From contig JANTUC010000011.1 of assembly GCA_026873275.1 (NCBI GenBank), forward strand, positions 806,001 to 870,000: a DNA stretch of 64,000 nt. The letters are read 5' to 3'. Origin of the DNA: Pseudopithomyces maydicus (taxonomy: Eukaryota > Ascomycota > Dothideomycetes > Pleosporales > Didymosphaeriaceae). A program made the translations under genes and the position numbers. This document shows positions 1 to 11,703 of the stretch, in pieces (the first letter of the stretch is position 1; every line of letters starts with the position of its first letter). Under the pieces are notes generated by a model. The model was given only the letters and a program-made list of their open reading frames with translations. It was not told where the DNA came from and ran no database searches.

Positions 1-1014
1 TGATATCGTAGCCCGCCCGGTTTGTGTACCTCAAGAAGGCCGCCCGGCGCATCCGAACTTCAAGAACATCGCGCTTGACCAGTACCAAATCAGTGGTAAT
101 CTGCTCTTTGAGCTCTGCTATGAGAGTCTTGAAGTTTGCCAGCTCCTTGTTGCGTAAGCCACGGTTCTGGTGGTTGCGTTTGAGTAATTCAGTAATACGA
201 AGAACGTCAAATATCCGATCAATCTCAGCTCCAAAATCGATATCAGCATCTGGGATGTGGGCAAACTGTTTGATGTAACGGTTTTTCTGGCCTTGGTTAT
301 AACAATGTGCATTGTACTTCAAATGCTGCTCAATCTCTTCAATCTCCGCTGGATTGCTGGGATTCGCGTTGACTTCTTGCGGATCTGCCGAGTGCACAAC
401 GGAACTGACGTGGATGATGTCTTCTTGAGTGGTGACTTTAGATCGGCTTGCGGCGCGAGCCTGCCTCCGTCGTTCTTTCTTCGCTTTCTTGGTCACAAGA
501 GTGTCAGTAGAGGCAGAGGGCAGCTGATTGCGGTGGACTGCGTCCGACTCCCTTGATGTTGTTCTCCCTCTATCTTCTTCTTCCTGGGGAGCAATGGGCC
601 AGTCTTCTCCACAACTGTCGTAGATGCTTCGTATCTGTTGGCACAATTCTACATGGCGTTTGTGGTGATGTTCATCGGTATGCAAACACATGTCACATGT
701 GTGGCCACGGTTGCGCATGAACATCATTTGGTGGTAGCGGTGGCATGGCTCTGCATGGATGCCAAAGCAGCTAGATTTTGCGGTGGGGTGTGATAACGGG
801 CGATCGCAGACGCCGCAGTGGTGTTCTGATCAACGGATTAGCATACAGCCATGGACGAGCACAAGGCAACCAGACACAAAGGGAGACACTAAGTACTTAC
901 TGAGGGCTTCGAAATCCTCCCACCTGGTGGTTGTCAGTAGAGGTTGGATACTGACCCGCAGTAGTCGGCGGGTGGTAAGGAAGGAACTTACCGAAACAAG
1001 CCGGCCTTGCCCAT
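1..1014 (-). CDS. Cys/His-rich protein of unknown function, C-terminus cut by window edge
   Basis: Frames join through two introns (924-991 and 826-900) with GTAAGT donors and CAG acceptors; the first two exons are only 23 nt each. The ATG at 1014 begins MGKAGLFR and the frame stays open to base 1, giving about 290 visible residues. Residues 19-64 hold a cluster that looks metal-binding (C19-x2-C22, C35, C43, C59-x2-C62, with His between), followed by HTDEHHHKRH. A basic stretch (KKAKKERRRQARAAS) lies near residue 140, and the rest is hydrophilic and helix-like. The arrangement resembles a zinc-stabilised fold, but I do not recognise the family and assign no function. It lies tandem with and downstream of egt1 on the same strand. 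The long open frame and phase-consistent introns make the gene itself likely. Confidence 0.7.
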
Positions 1015-1552
1015 GACGGACGGAAAGCACCGTCGACGAAACTGCCGCACGGTACGGTTTGGGGTAGAAAGTGGCGTGAGCGGGCGAATTGGGCGGGTGC
1101 GAGTGGGGGACAGGGTCGAGGTTGCTGAGTGCAAGAGCGGGGCGCGACTATAGGGTACGGGAAGCTGCAGTTGCCGCGACTAATAGCGAGCGCCGTGAAA
1201 ACAATCTCAGCACAAGGCGCACGCTGCGTAAAGAGTGACCCGTTGTCGCAGCGGAGGGTCGAGGAGATACTGCGAGCTGCCACACTGCACTAATATGGAG
1301 GTTGTACTGGGCAACGGTGCGTCACGGGACCGCGTTGCGAGGACAGAAAAGAAGGGAAGGCGCGACCCAAGACTGGTTGGAAACGACTGGAATTGATTGG
1401 AAGCTACAGAAAAGCTTGGAAGAACGATCGGCGAGCTTCTCCCCAGTGGGAAGGAGCGATTCGTGTATTTCTCATTCACCCCGGGACCTCACCTGGGCAA
1501 GCCCATGAGGTCGTCTCGTGACACTTGTATTCACCTCACGTACAGCTTGCGT
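1015..1552. other. intergenic, no gene seen
   Basis: This stretch lies between the start of the Cys/His-rich gene and the stop of egt1, both on the minus strand, so it should hold the promoter of the first and the 3' UTR of the second. Only short open frames occur and none has coding character. Confidence 0.6.
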
Positions 1553-4500
1553 CTACACGTCTTGTACGAGTCGTGCAGTGGCCCAGACGTACCTATATGA
1601 GTTAGCAAAGGCAAGCAGATCATACTGTCTGGTTTTACTTACAGATAATTGCGTTGGTACCAATTCACACTGAGTCCGTTGTCAGCGATGCTTACATGGC
1701 TCCCCAAGCTCCCCCATTAGACTTACAACGACTTGCGTCCAGCGATGCGGCTGTGCGTTGCCCACGATCCTCCCAAAACAACGTTGTGCTTGCCATCGAA
1801 GAAATCCGCCGTATAGCCGGGGTAGAGGGGCATGGCCGAAAATCCATCGTGTTTCTCTAGAACGGTGCTGGTCTGCAAACCCTCTGTTAGACGAGCTCGA
1901 GTCCTAGCCATGACATAGCTTACCCATTCCCACGCACCGCCTAGATCTGATTGCCCGCAGAGCTTATTGCCCTTCTCGGCAACCGAAACTGGGTGCCAGT
2001 GCTGGAATGCCGTATTCGTGCCCTCCAAATCGATAAAAAGGTCTCGAGGGTCCGGCCCAGACACTGCGCCAGTATTGCCGTTCGAAGTGGTGCCTGATGG
2101 CGGTGACTCAGACACGCCATTGTTAATTAAATGCCTAGGTTGTCAGTTGCAACCTTCAGTCTGTTCCACCAGCACCTACCCGTTTACGGCTGGGATCCTA
2201 TTTCCGTGCGCCCTCTCGAACTCTTGAGCCTTAGTACGCTCTACAAAATTGTAGATACTCCTAGCTTCTTCCATGGTGGGGATACGTCCACCCATCCACT
2301 GAGCACAGCTGGCCAACTCGTCGTACGATGCTACGACGGGCCAGTCAAGTGCATGGTGCAATGGAACTGGCCCATAGACGGTTCGAACATATTTGCCCCG
2401 TGTGACCTCGTGCGTTTTGTGATGAAACCCGTTGGTGCGACCGTTCTGGACGCTGTCTTTTTTAACAGTGGCTTTGGTGGATGGGTCGGACGCCTCGCAC
2501 CAAGAGGCCGGAATCGAGCTCTTACCAGTCTTCACAAGATATTCAGCATACTCTCCATTTGTAATAGGTCTTCCTTTTGCCTTGAAAGACTTCACGTGCA
2601 GTGAGCGACGCGGCTTTTCGTTGTCCCAGCCAAAGTACCTTTGCGTACTGGTGTCTTCCTCCGGATCTTCTAGGCCAACCTCAATCTCTGATTCCGGGAT
2701 GGTGAACCATTGATTTTCAACAACAAACTTCTCAGATCTTCGAGCAAGAGCTTCGAATGCAGGTCGCACGGTTCCAGGAGGGGGCAAAATCCTTTCGCTC
2801 TGAATGAGCATGTAGAGAAGAGTTTCCAGGTGCATAGCCTCATGTTCGAACGCTAACCACAGAGCGCGTGAGACACGAGAGTCTTTGTATGCGGCTTCTG
2901 TGTCATACAACCCTTCCAATCTTTCCCGAACAGAGGCTTGGAATTTCAAAACCTCCTCCAATGGTGGCCATGTCTCAGGAATCTCACTATGATCGTGGCA
3001 TTGCTCCGGATTTTCCACGTCAGGATCGACTCCCCGTTCAAATATCCTCTGGTAAGCGGCCGGCTCGGTTGGTTTCCCATCAGTAGCACGGGTCACATGA
3101 ATATCAAGAAAGGTCGGAATGTGGCCCAGATAGAATATGACGGCATTCCGAAGTTTGATAGGCTGTGACAGCAAATCTTCCTTGGGGACCATACGCTGAG
3201 TGACGGAATCCCAAGCAGTCCACAGCTCCCGCCATTCAGTAATCGTGGGGACGTTCTTCGAGGCATACTCCTCTGGCTTTGTGGGGAAGAAGAACGAAGG
3301 CTTCGTAACAAGGTGAAGTCCTGATAATGCGTCAACGTTGACTTTGCTTTACAGTAAAAGAAGATGTTGGTACGCACCATAATCGCCCCGGGAGGTTGGA
3401 AAGACTGTGTTGGCGGTAAGGCCAGCTTCGTTCCACAGGTGCTGAATTTCTTCGGCGCTGAATTTCCAACTTTCTTCAATTCGAATGCGTTCGCCTTTTT
3501 TGAGCTCGATGCCATCAATGGTGACGTCTTTGAGAGGTGACACAAAAGCGCGGTGGTAACCGTCCTCCTCTACGAACTCACCAAATGCATCCCACTCATC
3601 CGATTTGAAAGCCTCGAAGCCTAAGATGCGATTTGCATTCTTGAGGCCATTTAGTGTGAATGCGCGGGTAACGCCTTGAGTATCATTGTAGGCACCTGCA
3701 AGCATTTCGGTAAGCAAATGATTGGCTTATTCGCATGAAGAGAAAAACCCACGGAAAACACGCTCAGGTTCTTTGCACGAGTCGATTCCAATCAGCATAG
3801 AGTCACCGGGCTGCAATGCATCGCGGAACCCCGTTAGGAAAGGAGGAACTTCAGATCGCGTAAAGTTGCCCAGAGACGAACCCAACCACAAGATGGTTTT
3901 AGGCTTAGAGCTGATCTTTGGAGACTTCAACCAATCTAAAGCATGATCGTATGTACCATGCAGACCTTTCAACTTGACGTGTTGGTAATCTACGAAGGTA
4001 TTTATTAGTATGAAAAGGAACTGGACTGTTCAATTGGAAGGCTTGACTTGCTCGTTGGTATTTCGGCAAAGGTGCGCTCCAATTCTGATAGGGATAGATC
4101 CACAGCATAGTACTCGACTTCCTTTCCGAGACGCTCAATCGCTTGGAGCAGGATATTAACTTTACGCAAGTTGCTGTGATGCAGATTAGTATCGGCCTCG
4201 GGCGGCGTGGTGCTTCGTATCCGGGCTGTTTCCTACCCGCTTCCCAGCTCAACCACGACAGACCCGGGTCGAACCCTTTCCGCAATCTGATTGGCAAACG
4301 TTTCCAACACTTCAATCTCGGCATTTGTGAGATAGTATTCATCCAGGTAGGTGATGTCCTCAAAGAGTCGCAGGCCTGCTTCGTCGTAGAGCAGCATGGT
4401 GGGAAGGGTCTTTTCTCCGCCATGTTCCGGACGCAGACCATTTCTGATATCCTGAAGGATATCAAACTCGGTCGGACCGGGCCTGATGTCGATAATTTGG

Positions 4501-4595
4501 GTGGAAAGAGTTGATGCCATTTTTCCGAATGACGTTTTTTGGAGTAATCGTAGTGGACGGAGTCGAGCTCCTGACAGAGCACGGGTAGCGTCCAT
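1553..4595 (-). CDS. egt1: Ergothioneine biosynthesis protein 1 (fungal Egt1)
   Basis: Egt1 trimethylates histidine to hercynine with SAM, then couples hercynine to cysteine with O2 and iron to give hercynylcysteine sulfoxide, the precursor of the antioxidant ergothioneine. Eight exons (4595-4237, 4173-4052, 3989-3753, 3695-3378, 3320-2180, 2134-1727, 1669-1643, 1592-1553) sum to 2652 nt, 883 aa, usual for the family. An EgtD-like methyltransferase comes first (VVELGSGNLRKVN near residue 115; GTYDHALDWL; ILWLGSSLGNF). A DinB-like iron domain follows (YLGHIPTF near 410 and HEAMHLET near 505, the His ligands). Last is an FGE-sulfatase-type domain (GGRIPTMEEA, GGAWEWVS, GGSWATHSRIAGRK, NWYQRNY). 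The intron at 3990-4051 begins GC rather than GT, and exon 7 is 27 nt. An internal ATG at 4520 (MASTLSTQ) is an alternative start giving 858 aa. The family call is firm. Confidence 0.93.
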
Positions 4596-6315
4596 TGCGG
4601 GAGGCGGCTAGGTAGACAGATATATTCACGCACCCAAGAAACGGACGCTATACGCTTCAAAGATGGCGTAGCTTACGGTGATGGATCCGGCAGTGTTTGA
4701 AGGAGGATGGTACAGTTTGCTGCAGTAAACGACAAGGAACTGATCACACTAGTGCAGTAGGGCCAATCACTTTGGAACCATAGGGCAAATCAAGCGTCTC
4801 GAAATCCTCACGACTGGAGACGGTACGACAGAAGGTGCTTACTCGTCTCCAGATCTGGGACCGGCTGGTGAACCGAATCAATCCTCCCATCCCGAAGTCC
4901 TTGTTCCTAAGCGGAAATGTACGTAGCTGTGAAGGCATCAGCGCTTCTCCCCATGATGCTCGGCTTAGGGCGAACGTCCAAGTGTGGCATAGTGGCGGGC
5001 ATTGTGGGCGGCCTTTGCTCAACGATGACGTTGGTGCGGTACCTGACAGCAATTCTCACGAGCAGCCCCTCCTAGGAGACAAAGAACAGCCCATTGGAGA
5101 GCTACGCGTTCGTGTCGAGACCCTAGTTGGCGGAACGCGTTGCCGGTTGCAAGGTCGCAGCATCATTCTCGAGCAAACTGCGGGGCGCGAACCGCTTCAG
5201 CAACGGCTAGCCCTGGAAGACCCACGACTTGACACATTCAATTGAGCAAGCACCCGGCACGCGGCTAGACAGGAGCAAGTTCCGCCCAAGTCCGCCTGCG
5301 GTGCGAGTGTTGAGATTGAGTGGCAGCGCGGGGTCGGGGCGCGTATGCAGCGCCCGCAGGTGTCGCGTCAGCACGAGGCGAGGCGGGCACCACCGGGTTA
5401 AAAGCAGATGATTATGTATTCAAGATGTCCTTACGGGGCAGGTAGCCCCGGTGCAGGTGAGGGGGAGGACAGGCTAGGCCAAGTGATCATGAAGGATTTC
5501 TCTACCTACTGATCGTGATCGAGGGAGGGACAGATGGATAGTGGAGTGGAGAGGTATGCCGTCCGGAAATGGACTAGCCGCTTCCCAATGAGTCGTCTTC
5601 ACTCCGCCTCGAAATACTGATCGAGGCAAATTGACTATCCTGCATACCCAGCTTACATGGCCTTCCGGCCTCGGCCAGGAAATAGATTCACATCTATTCG
5701 CCTCGGTGGTAAGCTAGCTGCAAAAGAAACAAGTGGCCGGCCCCGCAGCGACTCCATCCGCGTGTAGTGTGTATAGATGGACAGAGAAGAGGGAGAGGTG
5801 AAGCGCCCTATTGTCCACCGTTCAGTTGCGACGCCCATTTTAGGAGAGCGCACCCATGTACATCGTACCTTGAATCGGCTCATCCACAACAATGTCAGTC
5901 TTTCCACTCATGCAGTCAAATAGCCCATCCAGTTTTACTTTGCCAGTGGTCGATGACGCACAAAGCTCAGTCAACGCCTGACCTAGTGTTCAACCTACAA
6001 GAATAGAAAGACCACTGAATATCATGACTACTGCAATTCCATATGGGTTCGGATGACTTTCAGCAGAACAAAGGTTGTGGGCCATGGGGCCCTCATATTT
6101 GAGAAGCCCCCAGATCATCAATGCAAGCAACGATGAAGTTTGAACATGGTATGATACTGTTCTTTGTTGTCTTTGACTTTGATTCTTAAATAAACGCACT
6201 AGCCTTTCGTCTATTTTCCGCTACTCTGAAAATGTTAGTCCGCAATACCAAGGAATGTACCCATAGCTCAAAGGTCGTTATTGATCTATTCTACAGCAAC
6301 CCAAACCGATGTCTC
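4596..6315. other. 1.7 kb without a convincing gene
   Basis: Open frames here (for example 4744-5052 minus and 4835-5245 plus) overlap on opposite strands, lack recognisable motifs and do not extend by splicing. Positions 5250-5500 are GC-rich and simple in composition. A minus frame near 5990-6199 looks slightly protein-like, but I could not join it to anything. The region may hold the egt1 promoter and UTRs. Confidence 0.45.
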
Positions 6316-6899
6316 TTAACTCCGTTTCACAGTTCCATCTGCTATGACATGTTCATGTTTCAGCAGCATCGCTAGCTGGTCTGGTGACAATGCTCCTTGC
6401 CCTCGTTTCTTTGTCCGTCGAGACACATGCTCTTTATCCTCGGTCATAACCGAATCTCCGAATCCCAAGAAGCCACAGCTGAAACAAGCATAATCATACA
6501 AGAATATGGGGGCTTTCTCGTCATTGAACCACACGGCTGGACCCAGGCCAGATGCTGAGGATCTTCCCAGCGTTGGCCACCAAAGCGCCTCATGGCCATT
6601 GTTGATGTCGGAAGCTACGATGGAGAGAGACCAAAGGAGGTCCGTGAAGTTAGTGCGTGGTATCAGCTCTGGAGAGGCGTGTAGGCTCGCCCTATTTAGC
6701 TCCGCTTCAAAGAGCCACTGCTTTACCTCAAGCTAGGTGGAGATTTAATCTTGCTAGTATTTTGTGTGACTTTTTGCTAGAAGACAGTCATGCTCTGGAC
6801 AGACTGAGCGTCGCCCATTCAGCGCGGGCTACCAATTTATCTTACAGAACTACTCGAGACCGGAGAGACCTGGGCGTGATATGGAGTACGGATTACCAT
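6316..6899 (-). CDS. Hypothetical protein, two exons
   Basis: An open frame from 6732 down to the stop at 6316 reads like real protein (WLFEAELNRASLHASPEL, WWPTLGRSSASGLGPAVWF, LSPDQLAMLLKHEHVIADG). It begins right after a CCTAG acceptor. A GTAAGA donor at 6845 joins it in phase 0 to an 18-codon first exon starting at ATG 6899. The intron is 6733-6845 (113 nt) and the product about 168 aa. No family, signal peptide or membrane segment is recognised. The start lies only 78 nt from the start of the divergent plus-strand gene at 6977, so the two would share a very short promoter. The second exon is more certain than the first, which could lie elsewhere. Confidence 0.45.
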
Positions 6900-6976
6900 A
6901 TGTCATTCTTTATTCCTCGCCAAATAGACCCTTGAGTCATTCGAATACCTTTGTCAGTTACGATAACACGCAGACG

Positions 6977-7819
6977 ATGCATAACCCGGGCGCGTGGGCC
7001 TCGACACTGAACTGTCTCCATGGGCAAAAGGACTACTTGGAGGAGCTGCTTTCGAAGACTGCAACGACACTCAACGCTCTTCGCGACAGACAGACGCGCA
7101 ATGAGCGAGTACTGAGCGGCCACCCAGTACCTCGATCTAAGAGAAAAAAGGTACAACAGAACAGATGGCGGACAAGCAAGACAATCCAAACGTGTGAGAA
7201 TGAAGAACGAGTCATCCTAAACTGTCTGCAAGTTTGCAAAAGCAACATATACACCTTGGAGGTGATTATCAATTCACCAAAATTGACGGAACCAGTTATG
7301 GAATTACCTCCGAGTAACTCTCACGTCGAAACAGCAGCTGAATGGCCAGACTGGAAGGGATGGACAGACGACGCAATTGTGTCTCCTTTCAAGAAGGGGT
7401 GCGGACGGCTACTTCCAGTGGAAGAGGTCCCACCTGAGATGGAAGTAAATCGCCACTCAAGAGCGACGGGCGAAGGTCGACCCCATGGAGCAGACATGAC
7501 ACATGAAAAAGCGGTACTGAGAGCAGAAGCGCTCGAATTCAAGCCAAGCGATGCCCATCTGAAGCAACCGGTTACGGTGCTTGCCAAGGAACTGGACAAG
7601 CTTACCATATCTGGCTTCCTGGCAGCGAAGCGCCGACGTTCGAACCGGAAGGATAGCTTCTCGGATCTCGTGATGAGAAGCATGATCCGACGGGTTCCAG
7701 GCCATGTTCGACCGGCGTCGGTTTCAGCGCGTAGCGGGCAGAGCAGGGCGGAGAGCAGTCCACATGGGTCGGAACGTGGTTGCGAATGTGCCAGGAGGCG
7801 TAAATCCAACTCGGTTTGA
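6977..7819 (+). CDS. Hypothetical basic protein, 280 aa
   Basis: A single open frame of 280 codons runs from MHNPGAWASTLN. The frame is also open upstream to 6881, but this ATG precedes the first helix-like segment (GQKDYLEELLSKTATTLNA). Residues 15-90 are predicted largely helical and charged, with a basic patch RSKRKKV that could serve as a nuclear signal. The C-terminal third is rich in Arg, Ser and Lys (AAKRRRSNRKDSFSDLV) and appears disordered. No catalytic motif, signal peptide or membrane segment is visible. It diverges from the minus-strand gene starting at 6899. I do not recognise the family; expression is inferred from frame length and composition only. Confidence 0.55.
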   Translation: MHNPGAWASTLNCLHGQKDYLEELLSKTATTLNALRDRQTRNERVLSGHPVPRSKRKKVQQNRWRTSKTIQTCENEERVILNCLQVCKSNIYTLEVIINSPKLTEPVMELPPSNSHVETAAEWPDWKGWTDDAIVSPFKKGCGRLLPVEEVPPEMEVNRHSRATGEGRPHGADMTHEKAVLRAEALEFKPSDAHLKQPVTVLAKELDKLTISGFLAAKRRRSNRKDSFSDLVMRSMIRRVPGHVRPASVSARSGQSRAESSPHGSERGCECARRRKSNSV

Positions 7820-8502
7820 TACGAGGTAGAATAAAAGCGTGGTCGTTTAGCACAAATGCATGTTGAAGAACTGCCGAGAGGGCGTGAAGTTTCATCGCAT
7901 CACCTGAGGGTCTATGTACGCTACGTAATGCCATGGAAAGTGCCAGGGTGGTGCTGACATGCCATGCAATGCTATGGATGATACATGGGCGTGGGAGAGC
8001 GAGCCAGTGGCTTGTCCAGCGGTGGAAAAAGTGCTGCAATGCTGAGGTTGGTGTCGCACATTTCACCGGGGGCTTTGTGTTGTGTCATAGCGGGGGCGCT
8101 GTTTTTGGCCCCACCAGCCATGGCACGCGTCGGCTTACAACTTTCATGCCCGAAAGCCTCCTGCAGCGGCCCTTCTTAAGTCCTCTCTCTCCAGATCGCC
8201 CAAAGTCCCACAGCGGCGCATTCAACATACTGGCTGAAGTTCAACACTTCATTGCCCTCCGCCCTCTGCCCTCTGCCACCTCGTGTGTGAGGCAATTCGC
8301 CTCTGCTGAACGCAGCACCCTTGTCCCCTTCTCCCTCGGTCCACCACGCCCACCATACAGCGCACACCCGCGGCATATAGCGCCTCCACTTGGTCGTCCA
8401 AGGCCCGGCGGCACAATACCCAACCGAATTTGTGAGACTTTGCCTGCCCCTCATTGTTGCTGCCATCGACATCGACACTGACACTGACACTGACACAGCA
8501 TC
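7820..8502. other. intergenic, CHO2 promoter region
   Basis: No gene is seen. An open frame at 7933-8481 ends just before the CHO2 start and has low-complexity Pro, His and Arg content; I treat it as chance. Pyrimidine-rich stretches at 8170-8350 are typical of fungal promoters and 5' leaders. Confidence 0.5.
8473..8497 (+). repeat. CACTGA hexamer repeat in 5' leader of CHO2
   Basis: Four copies of a CACTGA-type hexamer end a few bases before the CHO2 ATG at 8503, so they most likely lie in the 5' leader. Confidence 0.6.
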
Positions 8503-11500
8503 ATGGCGGACGCCACCGCGAGCACGCCCGTAGACGGCAGCACCCTGCGCGAGCGGCCCTCTGCCAAGCCCTTGCACATGCACAACTCTGACGATGCACG
8601 GCAAAAAGTATTAGAACTGAATGAACAGGAAGCCAGCAAGCAGAAACACGGTCCCCAACGCACCTACGGCAGGACGCCCGACGGCACAGGTAAGTATTGG
8701 ATGCTTTTTACCCTACCAAGCATTTGAACCTAGTCAGCTCATACTCAACTACTGCTTCTTCAAAACACTCAACACAAGTATTGGATTGCATCCGGTGCTT
8801 GTGAACGAGAAGGAGAGCGTGGGTAGCGACTGCCCACATGCACGATTGCTGACTTCCCCAACAGTCTTCATCGTCCCACAGACGCATGATATGGTCTCGC
8901 AGCTTCTTTCGCCCTCGCAACCAAAGAATCTGTCCGACCTGGCCGTGCTCGCAGTCCTGGCCGGCTTGATCCTCCTGCTCTACGCATTGCCCAAAAGCGC
9001 CCGCAAGCCCGTGTTTGCCGTCATCTTTCTCTTCTGGCGTGCTGCCTATAATGTAGGCATCGGCTGGTTGCTGCACATGCAGTCCAACCACAACCGCCTG
9101 GTCCTCTGGGCCAAGAACTCGCACATCTTCGAACACCCAGACAAGGGTGCCAACAAGCACCGCACCCTGTACACCCTCCTCGAGCGCGAGATGGAGACCA
9201 AAATCCCCAAAGACTACAGCTTCGACGAGGCCCCGCTCGAGTACAACACGTGGCTGCTCTTCAGGCGAGTCGTAGACCTCATCCTCATGTGTGATTTCGT
9301 CTCCTACTGTCTCTTCGCTATAGCCTGCTTCAACCGCCCAGAGGAAAGCTGGGGCATGTTTGTGCTGCGGTGGGCTACAGGCATCCTGCTCTTTCTGTTC
9401 AATCTCTGGGTGAAGCTCGACGCCCACAGGGTGGTCAAGGACTTTGCATGGTACTGGGGAGACTTTTTCTATCTCATTGATCAGCAACTCACTTTCGATG
9501 GCGTCTTCGAGATGGCCCCTCACCCCATGTACTCGGTGGGCTATGCTGGCTACTACGGTATATCTATGATGACCTCAAGCTACGCTGTCTTGTTCATCTC
9601 CGTAATCGCGCACGCCGCCCAATTTGCCTTCTTGACTCTCGTGGAAAATCCTCACATCGAAAAGACGTATAATACGCCAACGCCCAGAAAGCGCCAACAG
9701 TCCCAAAGCTACAACCGCGACGAACGCCCCTCGTCCGGCCACTCGGACGTCATCTTCCCCGACGGCACAACCACCATCGATGCCGATAAGCAACCCTCTC
9801 AGACTCACAATATAGTAGGTCCCTTGAACACCGACGTTCACCGCTCAATCGATGTAGTGGTGTTCTTGTTTATGTTCTACATGTTTTGTTTCGCCACCAT
9901 GACCCCTAACACCTGGCCGGTTCGCACCTTCTTCCTCGTCAATGCCTTGATTTGGAGGCTGTGGTACGCGCTCGGCCTTGGCTATATTTTGGACCGCCAA
10001 TCTAAGAAGAAGAATTGGACTCGTCACTTCATCAAGTATGGAGATGGCAAGGAAGAAGCGTGGCGCCAGTGGAAATATCTCTATCATCTGAGCATGACGT
10101 TGAGTCACGTCAGCTTTGCTGCTGCGGCTTGGAAAATGTACACACTTCCATCTGACTGGACTTATGGATGGACCTTGCTGCGCCATGTAATTGGTGTCAG
10201 CTTGATCGTCCTTCACGGGTGGACTGCCTCCAGCATCTACGAGTCGTTGGGTGAATTTGGTTGGTTCTGCGGCGATTTCTTCTTCGACCCGCCGGCCAAG
10301 AATCTCACATACTCTGGAATCTACCGTTTCCTCAACAATCCTGAGCGCATCTTGGGTGTTGCTGGCGTGTGGGGTGTGGCTCTGATCACGTGGAGCCTGC
10401 CCATGTTCTATCTCGCTGGAATTGCGCACACCCTCAACGTCCTATTCCTGCACTTTGTGGAACGTCCGCACATGCACAAGCTATACGGTGAGAAGCTACG
10501 CCAGACTTCGGGTGTGAGCAAGACATTCAGGCAGGCTCTTCCAAGCCCCGTTCGAAACTGGCAATCAGCTGCAGACGTATACCTCAACTCAACCGTTGAG
10601 TTCATTGAGGATCTCATAGAGAGCGCCCGGCCAAAGTTGGCTGCAGGCGTCGACACCTTCTTCAAGGATACCACAGCCTTGTTCAAGTCGTACCCTGCAC
10701 GCATTTCAATCACCCGCCTCTCTCCGGAGCTCGCTGGAGTGGATCCAAATGAGTACAAGATCGAAATCGAAGGTTCCCGTCTATCACCCTACATGGAGCT
10801 TCAGAAGGGCAACGCTCGGGAAGGAGAGATGGCACGCAACCCGGCAGAGCGCACCAGCGAATTTACCACGCTCATGCTCGAATACGGTGCCCCCATCAAA
10901 GTCAAATGGCGCGCTCCAGTGACCCACAGCAAGAAGGATTGGATTGGTCTTTACATGGTGGCCGACAACGCCTCCCGTGAAGCCACGCGCATCGGTAGCA
11001 ACGGGCGCTGGATTGCAACCAACAAGGGCGTCCACGACACCAGCCGCGCCGAAGAAGGCATTCTCGTTTCCGACAAGCTCGTTGCGGCTTCATCCTCTGA
11101 CACCACCATGACAGACTACTTTACGGGTGAAGTCGAGTTCCGTGGCGATAAACTGTGGTGGACAACGGGCGTGTTCGAGTTCCGGTATCATCACAACGGA
11201 AAGCACAACGTCCTCGCCATCTCACAAGCTTTCGAGACTAGAATTCCTAGGTTTGACGAGGACGACGTGGAGCTCGACGCTAACGGTACGATCCGCGAGC
11301 CCATCGAGAAAGCCTTGTTGCCAGTGGTGCAGAACTGCTTCGATAGAGACCCTGAAATTGCACCGAGCACAGTTGATGAGCCGTTTGGGAGCTCAGTGGA
11401 GTGGGATGGCAAGTACGCTCGTAGAGTCGTATTCGCGGTCCATCAAATGTAGGTCCCTTCCTTCCCCCCTTTCCTGTTGATTATGACTAATGAGTTAACA

Positions 11501-11703
11501 GGTTTGGCATTGAATTCGCACCAGAAGTTGTGCAGGCTGACGGCACAGTGCGCAATCTTGCATGGCGGATCTGCAATGCGAAGAAAGTACTGGTGCGTTA
11601 ACTTCAGCTTTTCCATGAGGTTCTGCTCATGTCACTGACGCTTTTGAAGGCACCGTATAGTATGTCTCGCACCGGGGGACGCAATACCCCGACCCTCCGA
11701 TAG
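8503..11703 (+). CDS. CHO2: Phosphatidylethanolamine N-methyltransferase
   Basis: CHO2 carries out the first SAM-dependent methylation of phosphatidylethanolamine toward phosphatidylcholine in the ER membrane. Exons 8503-8689, 8865-11448, 11502-11592 and 11650-11703 sum to 2916 nt, 971 aa, normal for fungal CHO2. The start is the ATG of MADATASTPVDG. Hydrophobic segments begin at NLSDLAVLAVLAGLILLLYA and recur through two tandem methyltransferase-like membrane units, each with the pattern W-x-G-D-F-F-Y/F: WYWGDFFYLIDQQLTFDGVF then FEMAPHPMYSVGYAGYYG; and FGWFCGDFFFDPPAKNLTYS with the repeat YRFLNNPERILGVAG. A cytosolic C-terminal domain follows. The short last exons restore the conserved tail MFGIEFAPEVV and end at TAG 11701-11703. 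CHO2 is commonly induced when choline is low, but no regulatory site was identified here. Identification is confident. Confidence 0.93.

Noticed and set aside
4744..5245. Overlapping frames of 102 (minus) and 136 (plus) codons
   Set aside because: They lie on opposite strands over the same bases, lack motifs and cannot be extended by splicing.
7933..8481. 182-codon plus-strand frame
   Set aside because: It lies in the CHO2 promoter and leader, is low in complexity with Pro/His/Arg, and has no motif.
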